Shown here: piece by piece, positions 54,017-63,052 of the stretch
Layout of the letters: each line of letters opens with the position of its first letter
Position numbering within the stretch: the first letter of the stretch is position 1
DNA from: Paenibacillus sp. MAEPY2
GTDB lineage: Bacteria; Bacillota; Bacilli; Paenibacillales; Paenibacillaceae
Direction: 5' to 3'
DNA: 64,000 bases
Assembly (NCBI RefSeq): GCF_000499205.1
Contig: NZ_AWUK01000006.1
Span: 124,001 to 188,000 of the forward strand
The notes under the pieces: generated by a model
Told to the model about the DNA's origin: nothing
What the model saw: only the letters and a program-made list of their open reading frames with translations
Databases searched by the model: none
Made by a program: the position numbers and the translations under genes

Positions 54017-55786
54017 TTATTGCATTGACTCCGACAGCTCTGTGAAAATAACCCCCAGCGCATATGCGCCAGCATCCGGGTATCCAAGACTGCGATCACC
54101 AACAGCACCCGCGCGGCCCATGCGTGCCACGATGTCTTCTGTTTTCTTCGCACCCTCTACTGCCGCTTCAGCTCCTTTCGCAAACGCCGTTTTGAAGTCG
54201 TCTCCGGACTTCGCACTTTGTGTCCAGGCATCGGCACAAGGAACGAGTGCGTCGATCAATGTTTTGTCACCTGCAACGGCACCACGTCCGAAGGAACGCT
54301 CTCCTGTCGATTGAATCCCTTGTACTGCCGCCTGCATCATATCAGCGAATTCGGCAACATTCAATTGCTGTTTGTCACCTACAGCTTTGCCTGCCGCCCG
54401 GAATGCCGATCCCCAGATTGGGCCGGATGCACCGCCGCAGTATTCCATAATGACAAGAGAGCAGGCATCCAGGAATGAACCGATATTCTTTTTCTCTTCG
54501 TTGACGATATGGTTCCATTCGCGCTTGAGCTGTCTGAACCCTTTCGCTACGCTCATACCAAAGTCACCGTCACCCGCATGGGAATCCAGTTCACAGAACG
54601 GCACTTCGTTCTTAATAATGATCTCACTCATCTTATCGATCAGGTAGACGATATTATCCAGGGAAAATTGATTGTTGTTGATTACCGCAGATGATGCAGG
54701 TGTCTCTACTTCATAGGATACAGGCGCATCTTCAGTCACGACGGCTTCCAACGCTTCGGAATAAGCTACTTGCGCTGCCGGAGGACCAGACACTTTGAAC
54801 GCCGGTGTGTCACTTTCCTTGAACAACAACGTCTTCAGTTCCTCGTCCAGTTTCAGGATGGTTACCGATGCACCTGCCATATCGATGCTCGTCATGTAAT
54901 TGCCAACAAATGTAGTAGCTATATGCAGACCTGAACGCTGTGCCAGCTCACGCTGAACCGAGTTGTTGAGCAGATAAAGCTCCTGTAAAGGTGTAGCCCC
55001 GAAGCCATTGACAAGCACAGCAATCTCCGCGGATGCGCCGTTGTCCAGCTTCATGTCTGCAAGCAGCGCTTCAACCATGCGTCCTGCAAGCTCATCTGCA
55101 GATACCAATTTCTCGCGGCGAATGCCTGGCTCACCATGAATTCCTACCCCGAATTCCATCTCATCTTCAGCGATTTCGAATGTCGGTGTACCTTTGGCAG
55201 GCACAGTACAGGAGGTAAATCCAAATCCAATGCTGCGTACGTTCTGCGCTGCTTTCTCGGCAACAGATTTCACCTCTGCCAGACTGCGGCCTTCTTCGGC
55301 TGCGGCTCCAGCAATTTTGTGTACCAATACGGTTCCGGCAACGCCACGACGTCCCACCGTATACAGACTGTCTTGTACAGCGATATCATCCTCAACCCGT
55401 ACATATTGCACGTCAATGCCATCTTCCTCTGCAAGATGCGCCGCGTTCTTAAAGTTCATCATGTCGCCGCTGTAGTTTTTGATGATTAACAGGGTGCCTT
55501 TCTTGGTGGCTGTTGCCTTGATCGCCTGATACACCTGAATCTGGGAAGGAGATGCGAATACATCTCCGCAAACCGCAGCATCCAGCATACCTTTACCAAC
55601 GTAACCCGCATGAGCTGGTTCATGGCCGCTGCCGCCGCCACTGACGAGGCTGACTTTATCAGCCTGTATCTCTCTGCGTTTAATCACTTTATATTTCTTC
55701 AAAAATTCAAGCTCCGGGTGCGCCAGCGCAATCCCGTTGCACATTTCCATGACCACATTTTCAGCCTGATTGATAATTTTCTTCAT
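54017..55786 (-). CDS. dhaK: Dihydroxyacetone kinase, DhaK-DhaL fusion
   Basis: 589 residues. N-terminal DhaK domain with SGGGSGHEPAHAGYVG and the His217 (GIHGEPG) that covalently binds dihydroxyacetone. C-terminal DhaL domain with the ADP/Mg site DSHAGDGDFG. Fusion of both parts indicates an ATP-dependent kinase rather than the PEP-dependent three-subunit type, and no DhaM is near. Converts dihydroxyacetone to its phosphate for glycolysis. It begins one base after the gldA stop, so the two form an operon for the reductive-oxidative glycerol route. Confidence 0.92.
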   Translation of the reverse strand: MKKIINQAENVVMEMCNGIALAHPELEFLKKYKVIKRREIQADKVSLVSGGGSGHEPAHAGYVGKGMLDAAVCGDVFASPSQIQVYQAIKATATKKGTLLIIKNYSGDMMNFKNAAHLAEEDGIDVQYVRVEDDIAVQDSLYTVGRRGVAGTVLVHKIAGAAAEEGRSLAEVKSVAEKAAQNVRSIGFGFTSCTVPAKGTPTFEIAEDEMEFGVGIHGEPGIRREKLVSADELAGRMVEALLADMKLDNGASAEIAVLVNGFGATPLQELYLLNNSVQRELAQRSGLHIATTFVGNYMTSIDMAGASVTILKLDEELKTLLFKESDTPAFKVSGPPAAQVAYSEALEAVVTEDAPVSYEVETPASSAVINNNQFSLDNIVYLIDKMSEIIIKNEVPFCELDSHAGDGDFGMSVAKGFRQLKREWNHIVNEEKKNIGSFLDACSLVIMEYCGGASGPIWGSAFRAAGKAVGDKQQLNVAEFADMMQAAVQGIQSTGERSFGRGAVAGDKTLIDALVPCADAWTQSAKSGDDFKTAFAKGAEAAVEGAKKTEDIVARMGRAGAVGDRSLGYPDAGAYALGVIFTELSESMQ

Positions 55787-56926
55787 TTATTTCGCCTCCT
55801 GGCGAGCTTTGTATTCCGCACCGATCCGGTCAGCGGTAGCAATCGCACCGGCAACTTCAGTCACGGTGATAGGGAACGGCATCGCGTGAATCGATTCTTC
55901 CGGAATACAAGCAATCTCAGCCACTTTCAGCAGCTCTTCCTGGCTAATGGTATCTACACCGATGTCTGCGAGACATACCGGCAGACCAACTTCAAGACAG
56001 AAGTCGAGCACCTGGTGCAGCTCTTCAGTCGGGGCATTTTCAAGAACGAGCTGTGCGATCGTACCGAAGGCTACTTTTTCCCCGTGGAAGAAGTGATGTG
56101 TGCCTTCCAGAATGGTGAATCCGTTATGGATCGCATGGGCTCCCGCCAGACCGCCGCTTTCGAATCCAAGACCGGACAGCAGAATATTCGTCTCTACGAT
56201 ATTTTCCAGCGCTTGGGTGACCATGTTGCTATCACTTGCCACTTTCGCTTTTACACCGTCGCTGAGCAGCATTTCGTAGCACAATTTGGCCAGTGCAAGT
56301 GCAGCATTCGTCCCTACTGCGGAAGGTGTGTATCCTTCACGGGAACCCATTGGCAAACTTGCATTCACACGAGAGTATGATTTTGCTGTAGCTCTTGCTT
56401 CGAAGTATGTAGACAATGCATCACCCATACCCGATACGAGGAAACGTGTTGGTGCGTTTGCGATAACCGTTGTATCCACAAGAACCACACTTGGACTTTG
56501 TTTGAAATAAGCGTAGTCATCAAAAGCACCTTCCGGCGTATACAACACGGCAGAGTGACTCGTTGGTGCATCTGTTGCTGCGATGGTTGGGCAGATGATC
56601 AACGCCTCGCCTTCTGCTACACATTTGGCTGCATCAATCGCTTTACCGCCGCCGAGACCGATAGTGCATGTACATCCTTTTTCCTTCGCAATTCCCTGCA
56701 AACGAGCGACTTCCTCGCGCGAACATTCTCCTCTAAAACCGCTTTCAACAAACGTTATATTGAATTTCTGTGCGGTTGCATCGAGCTTCGCTTTTACACG
56801 ATTTACATCATCGGGATGCGCGATCAGTAATGCAGATTCACCAAAAGATTTCACAAAGTAACCCAGGTTCAACAACTCATCTTCACCTTGCACGTACTTC
56901 GTTGGACTAATAAATGCTTTTCTCAT
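55787..56926 (-). CDS. gldA: Glycerol dehydrogenase
   Basis: 379 residues, iron/zinc alcohol dehydrogenase superfamily. NAD site GLGGGKAIDAAK; metal ligands in VSGMGDALSTYFE (Asp), GAHAIHNGF (His) and GTHHFFHGEKVAFG (His). Oxidises glycerol to dihydroxyacetone with NAD. Stop adjoins the start of the kinase. The divergent PocR-AraC gene probably controls it; 360 bases separate them. Confidence 0.93.
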   Translation of the reverse strand: MRKAFISPTKYVQGEDELLNLGYFVKSFGESALLIAHPDDVNRVKAKLDATAQKFNITFVESGFRGECSREEVARLQGIAKEKGCTCTIGLGGGKAIDAAKCVAEGEALIICPTIAATDAPTSHSAVLYTPEGAFDDYAYFKQSPSVVLVDTTVIANAPTRFLVSGMGDALSTYFEARATAKSYSRVNASLPMGSREGYTPSAVGTNAALALAKLCYEMLLSDGVKAKVASDSNMVTQALENIVETNILLSGLGFESGGLAGAHAIHNGFTILEGTHHFFHGEKVAFGTIAQLVLENAPTEELHQVLDFCLEVGLPVCLADIGVDTISQEELLKVAEIACIPEESIHAMPFPITVTEVAGAIATADRIGAEYKARQEAK

Positions 56927-57100
56927 AATGATATGCCTCCTATGGATGAAATAAGTTCGTTAAAGGTATCAATTACCGACATGCCTTCAACAAGGCCACC
57001 TGATGTAATTCTTGGATGAACTTATACATTAAATTTTAAATACTCTCAATTAAATCTAAATATAACTCATGCATGTACGGGTTACAGTGGACTTTGATAA

Positions 57101-57117
57101 CAAATTATTATAATTTG
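57101..57117. promoter_or_regulatory. 17-bp perfect palindrome in the gldA-regulator gap
   Basis: CAAATTAT-T-ATAATTTG is a perfect inverted repeat in an AT-rich gap. It may be an operator for the adjacent regulator, or chance. The rest of 56927-57286 holds only weak promoter-like words. Confidence 0.3.
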
Positions 57118-57286
57118 CAATCGTAATTTTTTGCTTTTCAACGGAATCATGGTATCTTATTGTCATGAGATGGGTGAATTTTGACATCATCTATACATTA
57201 CCCGTCATGAACTCATCTTAATATGTACAACTTGCTAACTTTTAACGAACGTAATCATTCATCAGGTTAGCTATGGAGGTTCACCC

Positions 57287-58318
57287 ATGATTAAAGAATA
57301 TCTGCATATTAATAAAATCCTCGACCTGAATAAATGGAAGCGTCTACAGGATTCTCTTGCCACCGTGACCAAGCTGGCTATTCTAACCGTCGACTATAAA
57401 GGCATTCCCGTAACGAGTCATAGCAGCTGCCAGGCGTTTTGCCAAAATGTACGCAAAGATCCCGATCTGCTCCCCTACTGCCAGAAATGTGATTCTAGAG
57501 GGGGTCTGGAAGCCGTTCGCTTGAATGAGCCTTATGTCTACTTGTGCCATTTCAATATCGTAGACATCGCGATTCCAATCACGATCGATGGCAAATATAT
57601 CGGCGCCGTAATGGCAGGACAAGTGAAGCTCGCTGACCCGGAGAAAGGGACGGATCTAGAACAGATCGTCACGTCCAAGAACGTGCCTATGCATGCTGCG
57701 AAGCTAAAAGAATTACAGGACGATTATGACCAACTGCCTGTCATGACCTATGAAGAGGTTGTGAAAATTTCCAACATGCTTTCTTTACTCTGTAACTACA
57801 TTGTCGAGGAAGCGCTCAACAAAAATTTGCTGGTGGAGATGTTCGAGAAAGCTTCGGGGAATCAGGAGTCTCTGAACCTGTCCACCATTTTGCCTGGATA
57901 CTCCATCCGAAATATTGAGTCGATCAAAAAAGAAATGACCAATGCGATTGCGGATGCCTATCTCAAAAACAGTCCAAGTGAAACGGAAAGCTCCAACCTG
58001 GTGCTCCAACCTGCTTTTGAATACATTCACAGTCACAAGAGTGAGCAAGTCTCGCTTAAACAAATGGCCGATCTGTGCCACCTGAGTCCAAGTTATTTTA
58101 GCAGGCTGTTTGCCAAGGAGACGGGTGAGAACTTCACAACCTATATTGCACGGCTCAAAATCAAATGGGCGAAGCAATTGCTGGAAGTTACGGACATGCC
58201 CGTGTCACAGATTAGCGATGAACTGGGGTTCAATGAATCGGGGTATTTTATCAAAATATTCAAAAAGTTTGAGGAGATTACGCCTGCCCTCTATCGCAAA
58301 TACATGCAGGAGCAATGA
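57287..58318 (+). CDS. AraC-family regulator with PocR sensor domain
   Basis: 343 residues. The N-terminal ~170 residues are a PocR domain (MIKEYLHINKILDLNKWKRLQD, CQKCDSRGG, YLCHFNIVDIAIPI). The C-terminal ~100 carry a double HTH (VSLKQMADLCHLSPSYFSRLFAKETGENF). PocR domains sense 1,2-propanediol or glycerol-type diols; together with the divergent gldA-dhaK operon this fits activation by glycerol or dihydroxyacetone. GGAGG precedes the ATG. Confidence 0.88.
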   Translation: MIKEYLHINKILDLNKWKRLQDSLATVTKLAILTVDYKGIPVTSHSSCQAFCQNVRKDPDLLPYCQKCDSRGGLEAVRLNEPYVYLCHFNIVDIAIPITIDGKYIGAVMAGQVKLADPEKGTDLEQIVTSKNVPMHAAKLKELQDDYDQLPVMTYEEVVKISNMLSLLCNYIVEEALNKNLLVEMFEKASGNQESLNLSTILPGYSIRNIESIKKEMTNAIADAYLKNSPSETESSNLVLQPAFEYIHSHKSEQVSLKQMADLCHLSPSYFSRLFAKETGENFTTYIARLKIKWAKQLLEVTDMPVSQISDELGFNESGYFIKIFKKFEEITPALYRKYMQEQ

Positions 58319-58473
58319 GCGAGTATAACCATAAGCTTTTGTTAACCAGGAAAAGTTACCCAGAAAGAATCCAGTGATATCTTTTTCGTATCAAAGATGG
58401 GGTTAAAAGATATTTCACCTATTAATCTGCCATTGCTACAATGGAGTCCAGATTACTTAGGGAGGCGTCACAA

Positions 58474-59463
58474 ATGGAATATCGCAAATTGGGAAAGAGC
58501 GGTCTAACCGTCAGTGAAATTTCACTGGGCAACTGGATCACACATGGGGCACAAGTGGATGATGGAACAGCGAAAGCTTGTGTCCGGGCTGCTTTGGAGG
58601 CTGGCATCACGACATTTGATACAGCAGACGTCTATTCCAATACCAAGGCAGAAACCGTGCTGGGACAAGCACTTAAGGAGATACGCAGAGAGAGTATTGA
58701 ACTTTGCACCAAAGTCTGTCATCCAACCGGCTCAGGTCACAATGATAGAGGACTTTCCCGCAAACATATCATGGAAGCCTGCAACGCTTCATTGCGTAGA
58801 TTACAAACGGATTATATTGATGTGTATTACGCTCACCGTTATGATCCACATACTCCACTGGAAGAGACATTTCTTGCGTTTGCGGATCTGGTTCGTCAAG
58901 GCAAGGTTCACTATATTGGAGTTAGTGAATGGACTGCTGCTCAGATTGCACAAGGTTCCGCATTAGCTAAGGAGCTTCGCGTTCCCTTTATTGCGAGCCA
59001 ACCACAGTATTCAATGTTATGGCGTGTGATTGAGCAGGAAGTTGTGCCAGCAAGTATGCAAGCAGGTCTTGGCCAGATTACATGGTCTCCCCTGGCTCAG
59101 GGCATACTATCTGGTAAATATATTCCGAACGAAGAGCTTCCAGCTGGATCACGTGCAGCGGCCGAGGCTGGAGCACCCTTTTTCAACAATCTGGCTGGCC
59201 GGTGGTTACGTGACGATGTTCTGACAGCTGTGCAGCAGCTTGTTCCATTGGCGAAAGAGACAGATCTGACACTCCCTCAACTCGCTGTTGCCTGGGTTCT
59301 CCAGCATCCGTATGTGTCATCCGTCATCATTGGTGCATCCCGTCCTGAGCAAGTCTTTGAGAATGTGAAAGCCTCTGGTGTTCAACTGGATCGGGGCATC
59401 TTGTCCCGCATTGATGAAATATTGGGCGAATGGATTGAGAGAGACCCTGCCCGGACAGGGTGA
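58474..59463 (+). CDS. Aldo-keto reductase
   Basis: 329 residues from ATG 58474 (GGGAGG upstream), preferred over the ATG at 58441. A classic (alpha/beta)8 AKR: TFDTADVYS (Asp and Tyr), the Lys in ELCTKV, the His in YYAHRYD and the NADP region SSVIIGASRPEQVFENVKA. It resembles the Kv-beta/YghZ-like branch. Likely reduces aldehydes such as methylglyoxal or glyceraldehyde 3-phosphate. Lies after the glycerol regulator, not clearly part of it. Confidence 0.87.
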   Translation: MEYRKLGKSGLTVSEISLGNWITHGAQVDDGTAKACVRAALEAGITTFDTADVYSNTKAETVLGQALKEIRRESIELCTKVCHPTGSGHNDRGLSRKHIMEACNASLRRLQTDYIDVYYAHRYDPHTPLEETFLAFADLVRQGKVHYIGVSEWTAAQIAQGSALAKELRVPFIASQPQYSMLWRVIEQEVVPASMQAGLGQITWSPLAQGILSGKYIPNEELPAGSRAAAEAGAPFFNNLAGRWLRDDVLTAVQQLVPLAKETDLTLPQLAVAWVLQHPYVSSVIIGASRPEQVFENVKASGVQLDRGILSRIDEILGEWIERDPARTG

Positions 59464-59494
59464 CTTCCACTTTGAGAGTCTTCTGCAAATTGAT

Positions 59495-60412
59495 TCAATA
59501 AGATATGCTCAAAATTAAGAAGATGTCTTTTACTTCCACTACGTCGTCTACAATTTTCATAAAGCGTGAGATGACTTCCTGGTTCACGTCCGTCCGCCAT
59601 GCCGTGTACAACGGTACGGAGGGCGGATTTTCTGTTAATGGGAGAAACACCACACCCTTTCGTTGGAACACGTCTACCGAAGAAGGAACAATCGAAATCC
59701 CCATGCCCGCTGCAACGAGATTCACAATGGTGTACATCTGAATGGCTTCCTGTGTAATACGAGGATCTACGCCATGCTCTCTGCAATAATCCAGAACAAG
59801 ACGATGGAATGGAGAACCCAGATGCCGTGGGAATAAAATAAAATCCTCGTCTTTTAGCTCGGTTATCGACACCTGAGTCTGTGAAGCTAAAGGATGATGG
59901 TCCGGCAGCACAGCTATTAATGTTTCCGACTGACAGACCCTGAACGACACAGATCGGGTATGATCCTGATATCGCAGAAATCCAATATGGATCTGTCCAT
60001 CTTCCAGTGCCAGCAATTGTTCGGAAGAGGTCATCTCACACAAGGTTAGTTCAATCTTCGGGTACGCCGCTCGGAACTTTCTCAGCACTTCGACCATAAT
60101 GCTCCCCGAAGCTGAATCTACAAAACCTACTGTTAAATGTCCAATGATCCCCTGGTCAGCCTTCTGTGTAAGCTGGATGGATCGTTCAAGTTGGGCCATG
60201 ATCAGCCTTGCCTGTTCCAGAAACACGGCACCGGCCGGTGTGAGGCGAACCATTTTTTTGGTGCGTTCCAACAGTTTCACGCCCAGCTCTTCTTCCAGAT
60301 TCTGAATCTGTTGGGTCAGTGGCGGCTGCGTCATATTTAATTTCTCTGCTGCACGGTGGAAATGAAGCTCTTCCGCCACGGTGATAAAGTATCGTAATTT
60401 TCGAATATCCAT
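59495..60412 (-). CDS. LysR-family regulator
   Basis: 305 residues from ATG 60412. HTH: MDIRKLRYFITVAEELHFHRAAEKLNMTQPPLTQQIQNLEEELG, then a LysR substrate-binding domain. A TTG at 60436 is possible with a weak site. It ends 32 bases from the converging aldo-keto reductase gene. The LTR group resembles CatR/BenM-like regulators. Target unknown. Confidence 0.85.
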   Translation of the reverse strand: MDIRKLRYFITVAEELHFHRAAEKLNMTQPPLTQQIQNLEEELGVKLLERTKKMVRLTPAGAVFLEQARLIMAQLERSIQLTQKADQGIIGHLTVGFVDSASGSIMVEVLRKFRAAYPKIELTLCEMTSSEQLLALEDGQIHIGFLRYQDHTRSVSFRVCQSETLIAVLPDHHPLASQTQVSITELKDEDFILFPRHLGSPFHRLVLDYCREHGVDPRITQEAIQMYTIVNLVAAGMGISIVPSSVDVFQRKGVVFLPLTENPPSVPLYTAWRTDVNQEVISRFMKIVDDVVEVKDIFLILSISY

Positions 60413-60444
60413 ACGTCTGGTGTCCGTCCCTTCCAACTAGCCTA

Positions 60445-60915
60445 TTACTTCATTTGTTCCTGAACCCAGATGGCTGATTCAGCCAGCATCGTCATCAATT
60501 CAATAAAGTCCACGGCAATCTCCCGGATAGGTTGTTCACCCGCATCGTGGATCAACATCAGTACTTTGCCGGAAGTCTGATCCAGTATAGCGATGCTTCC
60601 TTCGCCAAATCCACCAATGGGAAATGGTCTTAGTTCAGCGGGCAACTCGTATTCCTTCTGATATTCACGATACACATCCAGGAACTCAGGATATGCCCAA
60701 TTCAATTCTTTTACCGAATACAAGGCAGGATCACCAAAGTTGCAAGCACCAAATTCAAGCAAGAGCTCGCGATAGGCTGCGGGCAAATTTACGTTATTCT
60801 TTTGCTCAAAATCCTCCATACTCTGTTGCGTTTCTGGAGTACAGCCTTTTCCCATAGTTGTATCGTAAGCTCTCACCAAAAGTTCACGAATCGGTTCCAT
60901 TTCCGTAAGCTTCAC
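60445..60915 (-). CDS. SMI1/KNR4 (SUKH) family protein
   Basis: 156 residues from GTG 60915 with AGGAGG upstream. SUKH features: VNLPAAYRELLLEFGACNFGDPALYSV and FPIGGFGEGSIAILDQTSGKVLMLIHDAG. Many SUKH proteins are immunity proteins for toxin nucleases, but here no toxin is next to it. It lies 12 bases from the threonine aldolase gene, on the same strand. Confidence 0.78.
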   Translation of the reverse strand: MKLTEMEPIRELLVRAYDTTMGKGCTPETQQSMEDFEQKNNVNLPAAYRELLLEFGACNFGDPALYSVKELNWAYPEFLDVYREYQKEYELPAELRPFPIGGFGEGSIAILDQTSGKVLMLIHDAGEQPIREIAVDFIELMTMLAESAIWVQEQMK

Positions 60916-60927
60916 TCGTATTCCTCC

Positions 60928-62031
60928 TTAATATTTCACATGTTTCCGCAGCTCTCCATCCAGCCATTCCAGCGCTGAACGCAGCATGTCCTTGGGTACA
61001 TTCGGATAACGATCTCCCGTTGAGAGTTCAAAAGCACAGCTGTGATCACTGGTCTGTTGCAAATATGAAGTAATCCCTATGTCGAATTGCTGAGCCATGG
61101 ATGCCAGGATACGCTCCACTTCGGCTTGGGCCAACAGAATATGTACGTGAAACATATTGGAGACAGGCACTTCTGGCAACGTACGTATACCGTGACACGC
61201 ATTTAACAAGGAAGCCAGTTCCTTGGCCTGCTCATAATAAAGCCCCATTTTGCCAATCCGTTCATTGAAATAATACTGAGAACTGAGGATATACGGATAC
61301 AACCCGATCAGATCGCCGCCGTGACGCCGTTTCCATATTTTTGATTCTTGCATAACATCCGTATCCCCTGCCAATATGGCCCCTGCAATACCACCAATGC
61401 CTTTGTAAAACGACACATAGACACTATCAAACAGACTGCAAATTTCGGCTGCTGTCTTCTGATAATAAGGCGAGATTTCGAACAGGCGTGCCCCGTCCAG
61501 ATGAAGCTTGATTCCACGTTCACGACAATAGGATGAGATTGCCTCCAACTCTTCATACGCAGGTAATTGTCCTCCAATCTCGCGTTGAGGCAGTTCTAGC
61601 AGCAGACAGGAAATCTCCTCATCGATCCCCTCTACATCTTCCATTCGAATCAATCGGTCCTCGTCCGCCAGCAAAATGGATTCAATCTGGTGCAGCTCCT
61701 TCAGTCCGTCTTCCTCATGGATTTCCAGATGAGATAAAGGGTGGTAGGCTACCCGCTTGATGCCTTTGCGGTCACACCAGATACGCAGCGCAATTTGCTG
61801 TGCCATCGTACCACTGGGGAAAAATACAGCCGCTTCCTTGCCCAGAACGTCAGCCATCTGCTGCTGGAATTGATCAATAATTTCGCCGTTGCCATAATGA
61901 TCACTATATTGTTCCCCATCCACATGCGCCAGCACTTCCTGAAGCACTTTGACTTTACGGCTGCCATGGCCGCCTATAATAAACTCCGCCTGACCAAATG
62001 CTTCCGCTAACGTTAACTCTGTATCTTTCAA
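60928..62031 (-). CDS. Low-specificity threonine aldolase
   Basis: 367 residues from TTG 62031, which has AAAGGAG ten bases upstream. PLP-dependent beta-eliminating lyase fold: FFPSGTMAQQIALRIW, LHLDGARLFE, and the PLP Lys in VYVSFYKGIGGIAGAILAG. Cleaves threonine to glycine and acetaldehyde. Follows the LysR gene by 14 bases, so LysR-aldolase-SUKH may be one operon. Confidence 0.85.
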   Translation of the reverse strand: MKDTELTLAEAFGQAEFIIGGHGSRKVKVLQEVLAHVDGEQYSDHYGNGEIIDQFQQQMADVLGKEAAVFFPSGTMAQQIALRIWCDRKGIKRVAYHPLSHLEIHEEDGLKELHQIESILLADEDRLIRMEDVEGIDEEISCLLLELPQREIGGQLPAYEELEAISSYCRERGIKLHLDGARLFEISPYYQKTAAEICSLFDSVYVSFYKGIGGIAGAILAGDTDVMQESKIWKRRHGGDLIGLYPYILSSQYYFNERIGKMGLYYEQAKELASLLNACHGIRTLPEVPVSNMFHVHILLAQAEVERILASMAQQFDIGITSYLQQTSDHSCAFELSTGDRYPNVPKDMLRSALEWLDGELRKHVKY

Positions 62032-62045
62032 GGTTATTCACTCCT

Positions 62046-62915
62046 TTATTGTTGTTCTGATTCTTTTTTCATTATCATCTGTACCAATGCATCCAGTGCT
62101 CCGGATAGATGCTCACTCCGTGAGTAGACAAACCCTACTTCCAACCTGCGATACGGATCAGGCAAAGATAACACTGTAACCTCGCCTCTATGTTCTGCTT
62201 TGGAAACCGAGGAGCGTGGGAGCAATGACACACCCAACCCGGCAGATACGCCATTCATAATGGTGTGCAGTGTTCCGTATTCCGTGACATTGAGGGTGTG
62301 TACGCCTTGATCTTTCAAAAAGGCTTCTGCCTGATCGCGATGGGTACAGCCTACTTCAAAAAACAACATCGGTTTGCGCAATAAATCATGCAATTCGTGG
62401 GTTCCGGGTTCGGCAATCAATACCAATTCATCGTCGTACACTTTCATATAACTCAGCTCAGGGTGGTCGACCGGGCCATATATTAAAGCCCCATGCAGCT
62501 CATGTTGAATGACCTGCTGATTCAGTTCATGTGTACCACCTGTAATTAGCGAATGCTGGACCTCGGGGTAACATAAACGGTATTCAGCGAGCATCGGCGT
62601 CAGAAAATTGGAGGCTGCTGTCTCAATTGCGCCAAGACGAAGCACCCCTGCAGGTGGACTCCCGTTCTGCGTTGCCTGCTCCGCTTCATATAACAAATGT
62701 AATATTTTATCCGCATATCCCAGTAAATTCTCACCCGCTGGTGTGAGCGACATGCCCCGGTTGGAACGATGGAACAGTGGCACTTGCAGCTGATCTTCCA
62801 GCTGTTTGATTCGTGTTGTTACATTGGATTGCACATAATTCAGCGCTAATGCGGCTTTGCTAATACTGCCTTCGCGGGCAACCGCCTGAAATATTTTCAA
62901 ATCTCCGGCATCCAT
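62046..62915 (-). CDS. LysR-family regulator
   Basis: 289 residues; HTH MDAGDLKIFQAVAREGSISKAALALNYVQSNVTTRIKQLEDQLQVPLFHR. Upstream GGTGATCAGGGC. Divergent from the oxidoreductase at 63053 and ahead of the aldolase; it could regulate either or both. Confidence 0.85.
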   Translation of the reverse strand: MDAGDLKIFQAVAREGSISKAALALNYVQSNVTTRIKQLEDQLQVPLFHRSNRGMSLTPAGENLLGYADKILHLLYEAEQATQNGSPPAGVLRLGAIETAASNFLTPMLAEYRLCYPEVQHSLITGGTHELNQQVIQHELHGALIYGPVDHPELSYMKVYDDELVLIAEPGTHELHDLLRKPMLFFEVGCTHRDQAEAFLKDQGVHTLNVTEYGTLHTIMNGVSAGLGVSLLPRSSVSKAEHRGEVTVLSLPDPYRRLEVGFVYSRSEHLSGALDALVQMIMKKESEQQ

Positions 62916-63052
62916 GCCCTGATCACCTGCTTGTTATCTATAATCTGAATTGATAGTGACATTCATTTTTGTTCATTTTACGTGAATCTGACCCATCTGT
63001 ACAATGAGGCTCAGTAGTAAATTTTTTATATAGTCAGGGAGGAATTTTGAAA

